64,000 nucleotides of DNA from Devosia psychrophila. GTDB taxonomy: Bacteria; Pseudomonadota; Alphaproteobacteria; Rhizobiales; Devosiaceae. Both the position numbers and the translations under genes were made by a program. The stretch covers positions 124,001 through 188,000 of the forward strand of contig NZ_LAPV01000093.1 of NCBI RefSeq assembly GCF_000971275.1. Reading direction: 5' to 3'. Each line of letters opens with the position of its first letter. The first letter of the stretch is position 1. The notes beneath the pieces are model-generated. The model saw only the letters and a list, made by a program, of their open reading frames with translations. It was not told where the DNA came from and did not search any database. This document shows positions 26,068-34,160 of this stretch, piece after piece.

Positions 26068-27069
26068 ATGCCCCTCCCCGACGCCTCCCACCCACTTTGG
26101 GAACCCAACCACCTTCGCCGGGCCTTACATGCCGCCGGAGTCTCACTTTGGTCCTGGAACGTCGAAAGCGACGCTTTTTCCATGGACCAGCATGGCTTTG
26201 CTCTGTGGGGCATCGAGCCCACCCCAACCGTAAACTTTGAAGATTTGTCGGCGAAGATCCATCCCGCAGACAGAGATCGTGTTCGAGAAGCCTTCAATGC
26301 GACGCGCGCGCTCGTCGGCGCCTATGAGATCGACTTCCGCATCCTGCTCGGTGACGAGGTTCGATGGGTCTCGGCCCGGGGTGTTGGCAGTGATGAGGGA
26401 TTATATAATGGCCGGATGGCCGGGGTATTTCTTGATGTAACCGGACGCAAACAGGCTGAAGAAGGCCATGAACTCCTGGCTGGCGAAATGAGCCACCGGG
26501 TCAAAAATTTACTGGCGATTGCAGCTGGGCTGACCAACCTTACGTCCCGCTCCACCACGACAGCAAAGGAAATGGCCGAGGAATTGACGGCGCGTCTGGC
26601 GGCACTGGGCCGAGCTCATGACGTGGTGCGCCCCTTGCCTGGTCACCAGGGACGCGCTGCATTGCTCGGAGACCTGATCAGTGTCCTGTTGGCCCCTTAC
26701 GACGACACCGCAGCATTCAGCGGGCGCATTCGCGTCGCTGTACCGAGAATGGGGGTCGGCGAACAGGCCGCAACCACCCTCGCGTTAGTGGTCCATGAAC
26801 TGGCGACCAATTCGCTGAAATATGGTGCGTTGTCTGCCGAAAAAGGCACTTTGGATATATCGGGCGTCGCTGACGAAGATTTGGTCTGCATAACCTGGAC
26901 TGAACGCGGCGGCCCCGCTGTCGATGTTCAGGGCCAGGGGGAAGGCTACGGCAGCAAGCTACTGAACCGTGGCGTATCCGGGCAGTTGGGTGGTTCGATA
27001 TCAACGGAATGGTTTGAAGAAGGAATTGTGGTTTCCCTGAAAATAGACCCGGCCCGCCTGTCAGCCTGA
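26068..27069 (+). CDS. PAS-HWE-family sensor histidine kinase, soluble
   Basis: 333 residues, no membrane segment. PAS domain (about 15-125; AAGVSLWSWNVESDAF, FDEDLS-like KIHPADRDRVREAF, DFRILLGDEVRWVSARG). HWE dimerisation/phosphoacceptor region at MSHRVKNLLAIAAGLTNLT with the phospho-His. The ATPase domain contains LVVHELATNSLKYGAL and ITWTERGGP with the HWE-family Trp-Glu. The end (GYGSKLLNRGVSGQLGGSI) fits the group. HWE kinases are largely alphaproteobacterial and often feed general stress or light signalling. Flanked by two receiver-only proteins. Confidence 0.92.
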   Translation: MPLPDASHPLWEPNHLRRALHAAGVSLWSWNVESDAFSMDQHGFALWGIEPTPTVNFEDLSAKIHPADRDRVREAFNATRALVGAYEIDFRILLGDEVRWVSARGVGSDEGLYNGRMAGVFLDVTGRKQAEEGHELLAGEMSHRVKNLLAIAAGLTNLTSRSTTTAKEMAEELTARLAALGRAHDVVRPLPGHQGRAALLGDLISVLLAPYDDTAAFSGRIRVAVPRMGVGEQAATTLALVVHELATNSLKYGALSAEKGTLDISGVADEDLVCITWTERGGPAVDVQGQGEGYGSKLLNRGVSGQLGGSISTEWFEEGIVVSLKIDPARLSA

Positions 27070-27086
27070 TACCGATTTACTTCAAG

Positions 27087-27434
27087 TTATGCCGACAGGC
27101 GAAGAACGGCCGTGTTCACTTCATCTTCCGCTAGCGGCTTTCCGATGCTGGAGCGGGTGCCGATGAAACCGGGCGTGCCCAAGTTCATCGATGTGGTGAT
27201 GATGACGGGTACGTCCTGCTTCTCGCATTCCTCCAGCACCGCTTCGCAGGTTTCCGAACCAAGGTGAGTATCGACGAAGGCGAAATCGGGGCGTTCACGC
27301 CAGAGGATTTCGAGCGCACTGGAGCAGTCTGGTGCCGGTCCAAGAACCTTGTGGCCGTTACGCTCAAGAATGCGCTTGAGCTCGACACCGTGGTCGGCTT
27401 CGTCCTCGACGATGAGTATTTTTGAGCCGGTCAT
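27087..27434 (-). CDS. Single-domain response regulator (receiver only)
   Basis: 115 residues: KILIVEDEADHGVELKRIL with the acidic pair, FAFVDTHLGSETCEAV with the phospho-Asp, VIITTSMN and the Lys in SIGKPLAEDEV. The start ATG at 27434 lies in an ATGA overlap with the gene at 27431-27688, so the two are co-translated. It converges on the HWE kinase gene. Confidence 0.88.
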   Translation of the reverse strand: MTGSKILIVEDEADHGVELKRILERNGHKVLGPAPDCSSALEILWRERPDFAFVDTHLGSETCEAVLEECEKQDVPVIITTSMNLGTPGFIGTRSSIGKPLAEDEVNTAVLRLSA

Positions 27435-27688
27435 GCCCAAGACCCCCGAATTCGGTCGATGATCTGCGAGAGCATAAGCTGCCCCGCGTCGGTGAGGCGC
27501 AGCCGGTCTTCGTGCTGGGTTGCGAGGTCTGCGCCAACCAATTCAGCGACGGCGGCTGGATCGGCCTTGTGACCGCTTTTGTCATTTGAGACAAGACTGG
27601 AAACGAGGTCGCCACTCTCAAGCTGGTGGTACGCAGCAAAGGCGAACACCGCCAATGCCTTGTCACTGAGATCATTGGGTGTCGTCAT
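27431..27688 (-). CDS. Hypothetical protein, possibly helical/winged-helix-like, co-translated with a receiver
   Basis: 85 residues, not recognised. Mostly helical: SDKALAVFAFAAYHQLESG, VSSLVSNDKSGHKADPAAV and EHEDRLRLTDAGQLMLSQII-like segments. The RLTDAGQLML phrase is what one sees at the end of winged-helix domains, so a small DNA-binding or partner protein is possible. Coupled to the downstream receiver by ATGA. ATG at 27688. Confidence 0.65.
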   Translation of the reverse strand: MTTPNDLSDKALAVFAFAAYHQLESGDLVSSLVSNDKSGHKADPAAVAELVGADLATQHEDRLRLTDAGQLMLSQIIDRIRGSWA

Positions 27689-27763
27689 GGTTCAGCACTC
27701 CTCTCTCAAGGCAACGGTATCGATCGGCAGTCGTTCCCTAAACTGAAACGGGAGAGACTCGAA

Positions 27764-28072
27764 ATGAACACCGCAAATCTTCAGCTTGAAGGCTTGGTTA
27801 TGGTCATGGCTGGCATTAACCAGGCGCTAGTCGCCAAGGGGCTGTTTTCAACGGCGGAGCTAGACCGGGTGCTGGCTGTTTCGGAACAGACCGCAATGGG
27901 TGACGACAGGGTGGCGGAGGATTTGTCACCGTCTAACCGCGACGCGATCGTATTCCCGATTCGCTTGTTGAGGCTGGCCAATAACATGGCAGATGGCGCG
28001 GGCGTGCCATCGTTTAGCGAGCTTGCGCGCATGGTCGGCCAAAGTAAGGGTCCGCATAACGATCAACTGTAG
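27764..28072 (+). CDS. Hypothetical protein, 102 residues
   Basis: Starts MNTANLQLEGLVMVMAGIN after a GGGAGAG ribosome site. Mainly helical and soluble, with QALVAKGLFSTAELDRVLA and a later segment VFPIRLLRLANNMADG. Not recognised. Its 3' 147 bases overlap the antisense frame ending at 27926, so one of the two 3' ends is probably not conserved. Confidence 0.6.
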   Translation: MNTANLQLEGLVMVMAGINQALVAKGLFSTAELDRVLAVSEQTAMGDDRVAEDLSPSNRDAIVFPIRLLRLANNMADGAGVPSFSELARMVGQSKGPHNDQL

Positions 28073-28315
28073 GCGGCTATCTGGATCGTTTTGATCCGCG
28101 CGCGGCCCCGCCACTGGCATTACGGTCAGGAGAATGGCCCCGACCATCCCGCCGATGGCTAGCAAACCGACCGGCGTGATTTCGGCGTCAACCTGGAAAC
28201 GCGCGCTTCGCCAGGTCAAGCGGATGGAAGCGCGGACCGGGCGATTGGCGTGCTGCAGCTTTGCGGGCAATCCGTCATTGCGCGTATCGTCCAGCGCGTC
28301 GCCTTCAGAGCTCAT
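27926..28315 (-). CDS. Hypothetical single-pass membrane protein, last gene of a small-protein operon
   Basis: 129 residues by frame. The N-terminal 45 residues are polar; one membrane helix follows (PVGLLAIGGMVGAILLTVM); the remainder is basic. The ATG at 28315 overlaps the previous gene of the operon by 11 bases. The C-terminal part is antisense to 27764-28072 and looks less natural, so the original stop may have been lost. Function unknown. Confidence 0.45.
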   Translation of the reverse strand: MSSEGDALDDTRNDGLPAKLQHANRPVRASIRLTWRSARFQVDAEITPVGLLAIGGMVGAILLTVMPVAGPRADQNDPDSRLQLIVMRTLTLADHARKLAKRWHARAICHVIGQPQQANREYDRVAVRR

Positions 28316-28523
28316 GTTTTGGTACCCGAGCCGCCGTTAGTGCGGGTGTGATGCTATCCGGGTCGTTTGGCAGGGGCACATACCCCTGTCCCATCAGCCA
28401 GTCCCGGACGACAACGTTGATCGCATCTTCGTGGGTCATCTTGCCACGCGGCGGCTCGTTTCGATCATCGATGAACTGCTCAAGGCCATCGAGAAGCTCA
28501 TCGTCGATGTGAACGGTCATCAT
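28305..28523 (-). CDS. Small ribbon-helix-helix-like protein, unknown
   Basis: 72 residues. A short N-terminal strand-like segment (MMTVHIDDELLDGLEQFID) followed by THEDAINVVVRDWLMGQGYV recalls ribbon-helix-helix proteins, where the second helix carries EA...V.RDWL. It could be a DNA-binding antitoxin-like protein, but no toxin is seen beside it. The ATG overlaps the upstream stop (ATGA, 28520-28523). Confidence 0.55.
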   Translation of the reverse strand: MMTVHIDDELLDGLEQFIDDRNEPPRGKMTHEDAINVVVRDWLMGQGYVPLPNDPDSITPALTAARVPKHEL

Positions 28524-28738
28524 TGTGGACCCGATCCCCTGTTTTTTGGGCGCGGCGGCGCCGTGAAGTTATGGGTGTAGGAGTTTGGCCCGATGTCAGG
28601 TCCTTTGCGGGGCTTTACTCCGCCAGGACGCGGGATCTTGTCATAGTCCTCTTCGGCCGAGGGGTGGGGGTCGGCAACGTCATTGCGGACACCGCGCTGC
28701 TCACCTGTCGGCAGACCATCGTGGCTCTCGCGGCTCAT
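28520..28738 (-). CDS. Small Pro/Gly-rich, probably disordered protein
   Basis: 72 residues rich in Pro, Gly, Asp and Arg (RNDVADPHPSAEEDYDKIP, PGGVKPRKGPDIGPNSYTH). No fold is apparent. It starts in an ATGA overlap with the DUF3606 gene and overlaps the next gene in the same way, which is good evidence for real translation. Function unknown. Confidence 0.55.
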   Translation of the reverse strand: MSRESHDGLPTGEQRGVRNDVADPHPSAEEDYDKIPRPGGVKPRKGPDIGPNSYTHNFTAPPRPKNRGSGPQ

Positions 28739-28899
28739 TTCGAAGTCAGCTTCTTTTCAACGGCACTGCGGCTGCTGCCGGCGGACTTCAGTGCGTCTTT
28801 CACGTCGGATTTGGTCGCACCAGTTTTGCCAGCCTCGTATTTGACTTCGTGGTCCTGTCCACCGGCCACTTTCGAGCGATCCTGCTTGGTGTTCGACAT
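28735..28899 (-). CDS. DUF3606 family protein, first gene of a small-protein operon
   Basis: 54 residues. EVKYEAGKTGATKSDVKDAL followed by KSAGSSRSAVEKKL matches the DUF3606 pattern (EVxYWxxKxGVSxxxLxxAVxxVGxSxxAVxxxL). DUF3606 proteins are short, charged and common in Rhizobiales, often near stress genes; role unknown. It begins a chain of four genes joined by overlaps of 4, 4 and 11 bases. Confidence 0.75.
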   Translation of the reverse strand: MSNTKQDRSKVAGGQDHEVKYEAGKTGATKSDVKDALKSAGSSRSAVEKKLTSK

Positions 28900-29026
28900 G
28901 GGTTTTCCCTCTGGTTGTCGTTAAGCCCAACGCTGAGCGGGCGCGAAGGTTCACCGTCGGCTTCGGTCAGGCGGAACGCTTTAGCGCACCGAACATTCAG
29001 CAGGGGTCTGGCCTGGGAGGATGGTT

Positions 29027-29269
29027 ATGGGTGCGATCAAGCGCTTCTCTCGCGGCAATGAGCTGATCCTTGCTTTGGTGGCCGTGTTTCAGCCCACTCC
29101 CAGCAGGATCGAATATCGGGGCCAAGCGCGGCTGTGGTTCGAACCCTTCCAAAATTGGCAGTCCGAGTTCGTATCGACAGCGGTCATCGAAGTGCTGTCC
29201 ATCGTTCGACACCAGGGCTCGCCTGAATCCGCGCCGGTGGCGGCTCCCCACTCAGACACTGGTCACTAA
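29027..29269 (+). CDS. Hypothetical small protein upstream of treZ
   Basis: 80 residues starting MGAIKRFSRGNELILALVAV, with a strong GGGAGG six bases before ATG at 29027. The rest (ARLWFEPFQNWQSEFVSTAV) is not recognised. An antisense frame covers the same region, so coding is uncertain. The remainder of 28900-29282 shows no other gene. Confidence 0.35.
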   Translation: MGAIKRFSRGNELILALVAVFQPTPSRIEYRGQARLWFEPFQNWQSEFVSTAVIEVLSIVRHQGSPESAPVAAPHSDTGH

Positions 29270-29282
29270 CCCGAGTTTTCCT

Positions 29283-31121
29283 ATGTTGCGTCATACCTCC
29301 CAAATGATTTCGCGTAGCCATAAAATGCGCTTTGGAGCGGAGCCCCGTGACGGCGGCACCCGCTTCAAGATATGGGCCCCAAAGTGCAAGTCGATGCGAC
29401 TCAAGATCAAGGGACGTCGAACGCTGCTGGAACTCGAAGCCCAGGACGACGGGTGGCACCGCCTTGATGTCGATGGCGTCGAGCCCGGCGCGCTCTACAA
29501 ATATGTGCTTCCGGATGACTCCGAAATGCCCGACCCAGCGTCGCGTCATCAGCCCGATGACATCCATAGCTATAGCGAAGTTATCCAGCCCCGGGACTAC
29601 GTCTGGACAGACGCACAATGGGAAGGGCGGCCTTGGGAAGAGGCCATCATTTATGAACTCCACATTGGCACTTTTACCGAGGAAGGAACTTTCCTGGCGG
29701 CGATCGACAAACTCGACCACTTGGCGACGCTGGGCATAACAGCGATCCAGATCATGCCGCTGGCCGAGTTCCACGGGAGGTTCAACTGGGGCTATGACGG
29801 CGCCATGTGGTTCGCACCAGATTCGACCTATGGCCGCCCGGAAGACCTCAAGGCCTTCATCGATGCGGCTCATGGCCAGTCGATCATGGTGTTCCTCGAC
29901 GTGGTCTACAATCACTTCGGACCGCATGGAAACTATCTGCCGGCGATTGCTCCAATCTTCACCAAAAAGCACAAAAGCCCCTGGGGCGAGGCCATCAACT
30001 ACGATGGGGCGGATGCTGCTGTGGTGCGGGAGTTCACCATCGAAAGCGCCCTCTACTGGATCATAGAGTTCAATTTCGACGGCCTTCGCTTTGATGCGGT
30101 TCAAGCTATTGCGGACGACAGCCCGACCCATATCCTTGAGCAGCTTGCATCAAGAATTCGCGCAGCGCGCTCGCACCGCCACACCCACCTGATTTTGGAG
30201 AACGCAGCGAACCAGGAGACCTGGCTTCGGCGGAACAGCGACTTGGAGCCAGTTCATTACACGGCTCAATGGAATGACGACGTTCATCACCTGCTGCATG
30301 CGGCCGCAACGGGCGAGAATACGGGATACTATGCTGATTTCGATAACTTGGAAGAACGCTGCGACAAGCTGGGCCGTGCGCTCGCGGAAGGGTTTGCCTA
30401 TCAGGGGGAGCTAAAACCGCATGAAGGGATGAAGCGCGGTCACGCCAGTGCCGGGCTGCCCTCGACTTCGTTCGTGGTTTACATGCAGGACCACGACCAG
30501 ATCGGCAATCGCATCAAAGGCGACCGCATCACCGAACTGGCCAATGAGGATGCTATCAAGGCGCTGAGTGCGGTCTATCTGCTTTCACCGCAGATACCGA
30601 TGCTGTTCATGGGTGAGGAGTGGGCGAGTGCAGCGCCGTTTCCCTTTTTCTCGGATCTCCCAGTAAAGCTTCGAGACGTCGTTCGCAAAGGACGTCAGGA
30701 GGACCTGAAGGGCACTCCGGAGTACGAGGATCCTGGGAAGCCGAACGTCGAAGAGGCAGTCGATCCGACAAGCCCCAAGACCTTCGCATCTGCCAAGCTG
30801 GACTGGCAAAATCTTGCGAGCGAACACCATGCGTCATGGCTCGCCCACTATCGCGCGTTGATCGATATTCGAAAGATGGAAGTCATACCCCGCCTTGTTG
30901 GGCAAGAGGGCTTCGCATCTCGGTATGAAATCCTTGGGCCGAATGCCGTCTTGGTCAGCTGGAACATGGGCGATGGCTCGGTTCTCCGGCTTTACGCCAA
31001 TCTCGACAATGATGCCAAAGGTGACATCCCCGCTGTGCTGGGACGCCCCGTTCATCTGGAAGGGTTTGCCGATCAGGGCCGGCTGGGACCGTGGAGCGTT
31101 TTATGGACGGTTGAAGTGTGA
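29283..31121 (+). CDS. treZ: Malto-oligosyltrehalose trehalohydrolase
   Basis: Up to 612 residues, GH13 family. It releases trehalose from maltooligosyltrehalose in the TreY-TreZ route. An N-terminal early-set domain (RFKIWAPKCKSMRLKIKG) precedes the barrel. Region I is VFLDVVYNHFGPHGNY; the nucleophile is the Asp in GLRFDAVQAIAD (about residue 271), the acid/base Glu is in LILENAANQ, and the third carboxylate is in YMQDHDQIGNR. The TreZ-specific IYELHIGTFTEEGTF is present. ATG at 29325 (MRFGAEPRDGG) is an equally plausible start. The partner TreY is not in the window; treZ is followed by a YihY fragment and then glgX. Confidence 0.93.
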   Translation: MLRHTSQMISRSHKMRFGAEPRDGGTRFKIWAPKCKSMRLKIKGRRTLLELEAQDDGWHRLDVDGVEPGALYKYVLPDDSEMPDPASRHQPDDIHSYSEVIQPRDYVWTDAQWEGRPWEEAIIYELHIGTFTEEGTFLAAIDKLDHLATLGITAIQIMPLAEFHGRFNWGYDGAMWFAPDSTYGRPEDLKAFIDAAHGQSIMVFLDVVYNHFGPHGNYLPAIAPIFTKKHKSPWGEAINYDGADAAVVREFTIESALYWIIEFNFDGLRFDAVQAIADDSPTHILEQLASRIRAARSHRHTHLILENAANQETWLRRNSDLEPVHYTAQWNDDVHHLLHAAATGENTGYYADFDNLEERCDKLGRALAEGFAYQGELKPHEGMKRGHASAGLPSTSFVVYMQDHDQIGNRIKGDRITELANEDAIKALSAVYLLSPQIPMLFMGEEWASAAPFPFFSDLPVKLRDVVRKGRQEDLKGTPEYEDPGKPNVEEAVDPTSPKTFASAKLDWQNLASEHHASWLAHYRALIDIRKMEVIPRLVGQEGFASRYEILGPNAVLVSWNMGDGSVLRLYANLDNDAKGDIPAVLGRPVHLEGFADQGRLGPWSVLWTVEV

Positions 31122-31145
31122 TGGGTGCCGCCCACAAGATCCAGG

Positions 31146-31799
31146 ATGCCGCTGAATAGGCAGAATTCGCGGGGAACAGAGTGGCGCTTTGATCATTCAG
31201 CCCGCCTAGGCTTGGACCTACCTATCGTTGTCGTCATGCCGTTTTTAATCGGCGCCCTGCAGGGGGCCAGCGGTCTGGAGTGGACGGTAGGGGTGGCTTC
31301 GTATCTGGCAATGCTTGTGGTGGTGTCAGGCTTGGCGGCGCTCTACCGTTGGGGACCAGGTCGCCGGAACGCCAAGTGGCGCTGGATAACGCCGGGAACG
31401 GTGCTGTCGGTTGTGGCACTAGGCATCACATCGATCCTTTTCTCCTGGTATGTGTCCAATTTCAGCGATGACAATGCCACCTATGGATCCCTCGGCGCCG
31501 TAATCGGCCTGATGTCATGGCTCTGGATCTCGGTAACCCTGGTTGTTATCGGCGCCGAACTCAACTCCGAAATCGAGCATCAGACGGCTCGCGATTCAAC
31601 CACGGGGCCAGACAAGCCGCGCGGCGCGCGTGGCGCCAAAATGGCCGACACCGTCGGCAGGGCCTGGCCGTTGGACCGTGAAAAAGTTGAAGCTGAACCC
31701 GCTAACCCGCTACGCAAGAAACGGCTCTCTCTCGGTGCGCTGGCATTTGCACTGCCTGCTGCAGCCGCTCTTCGTTACGCGGCGCGAAGACGTCGCTAA
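31146..31799 (+). pseudogene. YihY/BrkB-family membrane protein, N-terminally truncated
   Basis: The frame matches the C-terminal half of YihY/BrkB proteins: LAALYRWGPGRRNAKWRWITP, LFSWYVSNFSDDNATYGSLG, WISVTLVVIGAELNSEIEHQ and the closing ARDSTTGPDKPRGARGAKMAD. Full members are about 280-350 residues with six TM segments; the first two or so and the N-terminal domain are missing, replaced by an unrelated polar start. It lies 24 bases after treZ. Most likely a remnant of a rearrangement that brought treZ upstream. Confidence 0.7.
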
Positions 31800-32000
31800 C
31801 CGCCCCGTACCTTCTGAAACGGAGCGATTGGCAGTTCGCAATCATCGACGCCTCGATGTCTGGGGCGCGCATCGCGGCCATTAAGCCGCAACTGGCCCTC
31901 GTCGATAAGATTATCAGAGTTCAATTCTCAATCGGACTGGGTGCGTGTGCAACTGGCGCGGGCCAGGCTCGTTTCTGCGGTGCAACAACACGGAATACCT

Positions 32001-34085
32001 ATGTCCAGCATCATTAGCTCCTCACCTTCGATCCTCCCCGGCGACTACACTGTTTTGGGCGCCAACTGGGATGGCGAAGGCACCAACTTCGCGCTGTTCT
32101 CCGCCTATGCCAGCCGGGTTGAGCTGTGCCTGTTCGATGAAGCCAGCGGCGCCGAAGTCGAACGGATCACCCTGCCCGAATATACCAACGAGATCTGGCA
32201 CGGATATCTGCCCGACGTCGGACCAGGGACATTGTACGGCTATCGTGTGCATGGCCCGTTCGAGCCAAGCCAGGGCCATCGCTTCAATCCCAACAAGCTG
32301 TTGCTAGACCCCTATGCGCGCGAATTGGTGGGCGATGTGCAATGGTCTCCCGCCCATTTCGGCTATAACGCCGATGCGGAGGAAAAGGACCTTTCGTTCA
32401 ACGAGCAGGACAGCGCCTCAGTCACGCCCAAGGCGCGGGTGGTCGATCCGCGCGCCTATGACTGGTCGGGCGACAGCAAGCCCAATCTCGACTGGGCCAA
32501 GACGATTTTTTACGAAACCCACGTCAAGGGCTTTACCCAGTTGCACCCCGCCGTGCCGCAAGAATTGCGCGGCACTTTCGAGGGTTTGGCGCAGCGTGAG
32601 GTGATCGACTACATCAAGTCGACTGGCGTCACCTCGGTGGAGCTGTTGCCGATCCACGCTTTTCCCGATGATGACTTTCTGCTGCAGAAAGGCCTGCGGA
32701 ACTATTGGGGCTACAACACGCTGGGCTTCTTTGCGCCGGCCAGCCGCTATTATGGGCCCAACGGCATGAACGGGTTGCGCAACACGGTGCGCGCCTTCCA
32801 CGATGCCGGGCTCGAGGTGATCATGGACGTGGTCTACAACCACACCGCCGAAGGTAACGAAATGGGCCCGACGCTGTCCTGGAAGGGCATCGACAACTTC
32901 TCCTACTACCGCACCATGCCCGGCGATGCGCGCTACTACATCAACGACACCGGCACCGGCAACACGGTCAATACCAGCCATCCGCGCGTCATGCAGATGA
33001 TCACCGACAGCCTGCGCTATTGGTCGGAAGACATGCATATCGACGGCTTCCGCTTCGATCTCGGCACTATTCTCGGTCGCGAGCCGGAAGGCTTCGACCA
33101 GCGCGGTGGATTCTTCGATGCGGTTGGGCAGGATCCTGTTCTGGCCAAGGTCAAGCTGGTGGGCGAACCGTGGGACATCGGCCCCGGCGGCTATCAGGTC
33201 GGCGGCTTTCCGCCCGGCTGGGCCGAGTGGAACGACAAGTATCGCGACACTGTCCGCGACTACTGGAAGAACACCGATCACACCTCAGGCGACTTCGCCG
33301 CGCGCTTCACCGGCTCGGGCGATGTCTATGACAAGCGCGGCCGCCGACCCTGGGCGGGGGTCAACTTCCTCACCGCGCATGACGGCTTCACCCTGCATGA
33401 CGTGGTGTCGTACAGCGAGAAGCACAATGACGCGAACGGCGAGGACAACAACGACGGGCACAACGATAACCGCAGCTTCAATTACGGCGCCGAAGGCGAG
33501 ACCGACGATGAAAACATCGTGGCCACCCGCGAACGCCAGAAGCGCAATTTCCTCGCCACACTTTTCCTGTCACACGGCACGCCGATGCTGCTGGCCGGCG
33601 ACGAATTTAGCCGCACTCAGGGCGGCAACAACAATGGCTATGCCCAGGACAGCGAGATCAGCTGGATCAATTGGGACTTCAACGACAATGCCAAGGCGCT
33701 GACCGAGTTCGTCCGCAAGCTGGTGGCCATCCGCAATGCCCAGCCGCTGATCCACCGCGACAACTGGCGCGATATGATGAGCGTCACCTGGTACAATCCG
33801 GGCGGCGGCGAGCAGCAGGCCGCCCACTGGCTCGATGCCGGCGCAACGACGCTGGGTATCCGCCTGTCGCGCGATGACCTCAAAGGCCAGGACGGCATCT
33901 GGTGGGAGCTGGTCGTGCTGTTCAACCCACACGACGGCGAGGTGGATTTCGTCGTCCCTGCGCGCGCCGATGATGAATCGTGGACCGTGGAGATCGACAC
34001 AGCGTCCCCGGAGCATTCCGAGCGCTCGGTGAAGGGCGGCGAGGCTATCAAAATGGCGCCGCGGTCACTGTTGCTGATGCGGTAA
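32001..34085 (+). CDS. glgX: Glycogen debranching enzyme (isoamylase type)
   Basis: 694 residues, GH13_11. It hydrolyses alpha-1,6 branches of phosphorylase-limited glycogen. N-terminal CBM48 domain (LGANWDGEGTNFALFSAYA, YGYRVHGPFEPSQGHRFNP). Barrel motifs: VIMDVVYNHTAEG, DGFRFDLGTILGR with the nucleophile Asp, VKLVGEPWDIGPGGYQVG with the acid/base Glu, and NFLTAHDGFTLHDVVSY with the third Asp. The FYETHVKGFTQLHP block is a GlgX/TreX signature. ATG at 32001 is chosen at MSSIISS; further upstream the frame looks unrelated. With treZ it points to glycogen-to-trehalose metabolism. Confidence 0.95.
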   Translation: MSSIISSSPSILPGDYTVLGANWDGEGTNFALFSAYASRVELCLFDEASGAEVERITLPEYTNEIWHGYLPDVGPGTLYGYRVHGPFEPSQGHRFNPNKLLLDPYARELVGDVQWSPAHFGYNADAEEKDLSFNEQDSASVTPKARVVDPRAYDWSGDSKPNLDWAKTIFYETHVKGFTQLHPAVPQELRGTFEGLAQREVIDYIKSTGVTSVELLPIHAFPDDDFLLQKGLRNYWGYNTLGFFAPASRYYGPNGMNGLRNTVRAFHDAGLEVIMDVVYNHTAEGNEMGPTLSWKGIDNFSYYRTMPGDARYYINDTGTGNTVNTSHPRVMQMITDSLRYWSEDMHIDGFRFDLGTILGREPEGFDQRGGFFDAVGQDPVLAKVKLVGEPWDIGPGGYQVGGFPPGWAEWNDKYRDTVRDYWKNTDHTSGDFAARFTGSGDVYDKRGRRPWAGVNFLTAHDGFTLHDVVSYSEKHNDANGEDNNDGHNDNRSFNYGAEGETDDENIVATRERQKRNFLATLFLSHGTPMLLAGDEFSRTQGGNNNGYAQDSEISWINWDFNDNAKALTEFVRKLVAIRNAQPLIHRDNWRDMMSVTWYNPGGGEQQAAHWLDAGATTLGIRLSRDDLKGQDGIWWELVVLFNPHDGEVDFVVPARADDESWTVEIDTASPEHSERSVKGGEAIKMAPRSLLLMR

Positions 34086-34160
34086 CGGGACGCCGGCCGC
34101 TCGTGTCCCTAGCGGTCGGCAATACCTTCGCGAACGACGGCTGTTGCTGCCGTACAGCGT

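Noticed and set aside
28997-29251. Minus-strand 84-codon frame upstream of treZ
   Set aside because: No ribosome site or recognisable family; the plus-strand frame in the same place has a stronger ribosome site, though it too is weakly supported.
31543-31884. Alternative 113-codon frame over the YihY fragment
   Set aside because: Out of frame with the recognised YihY/BrkB motifs, so a shadow.
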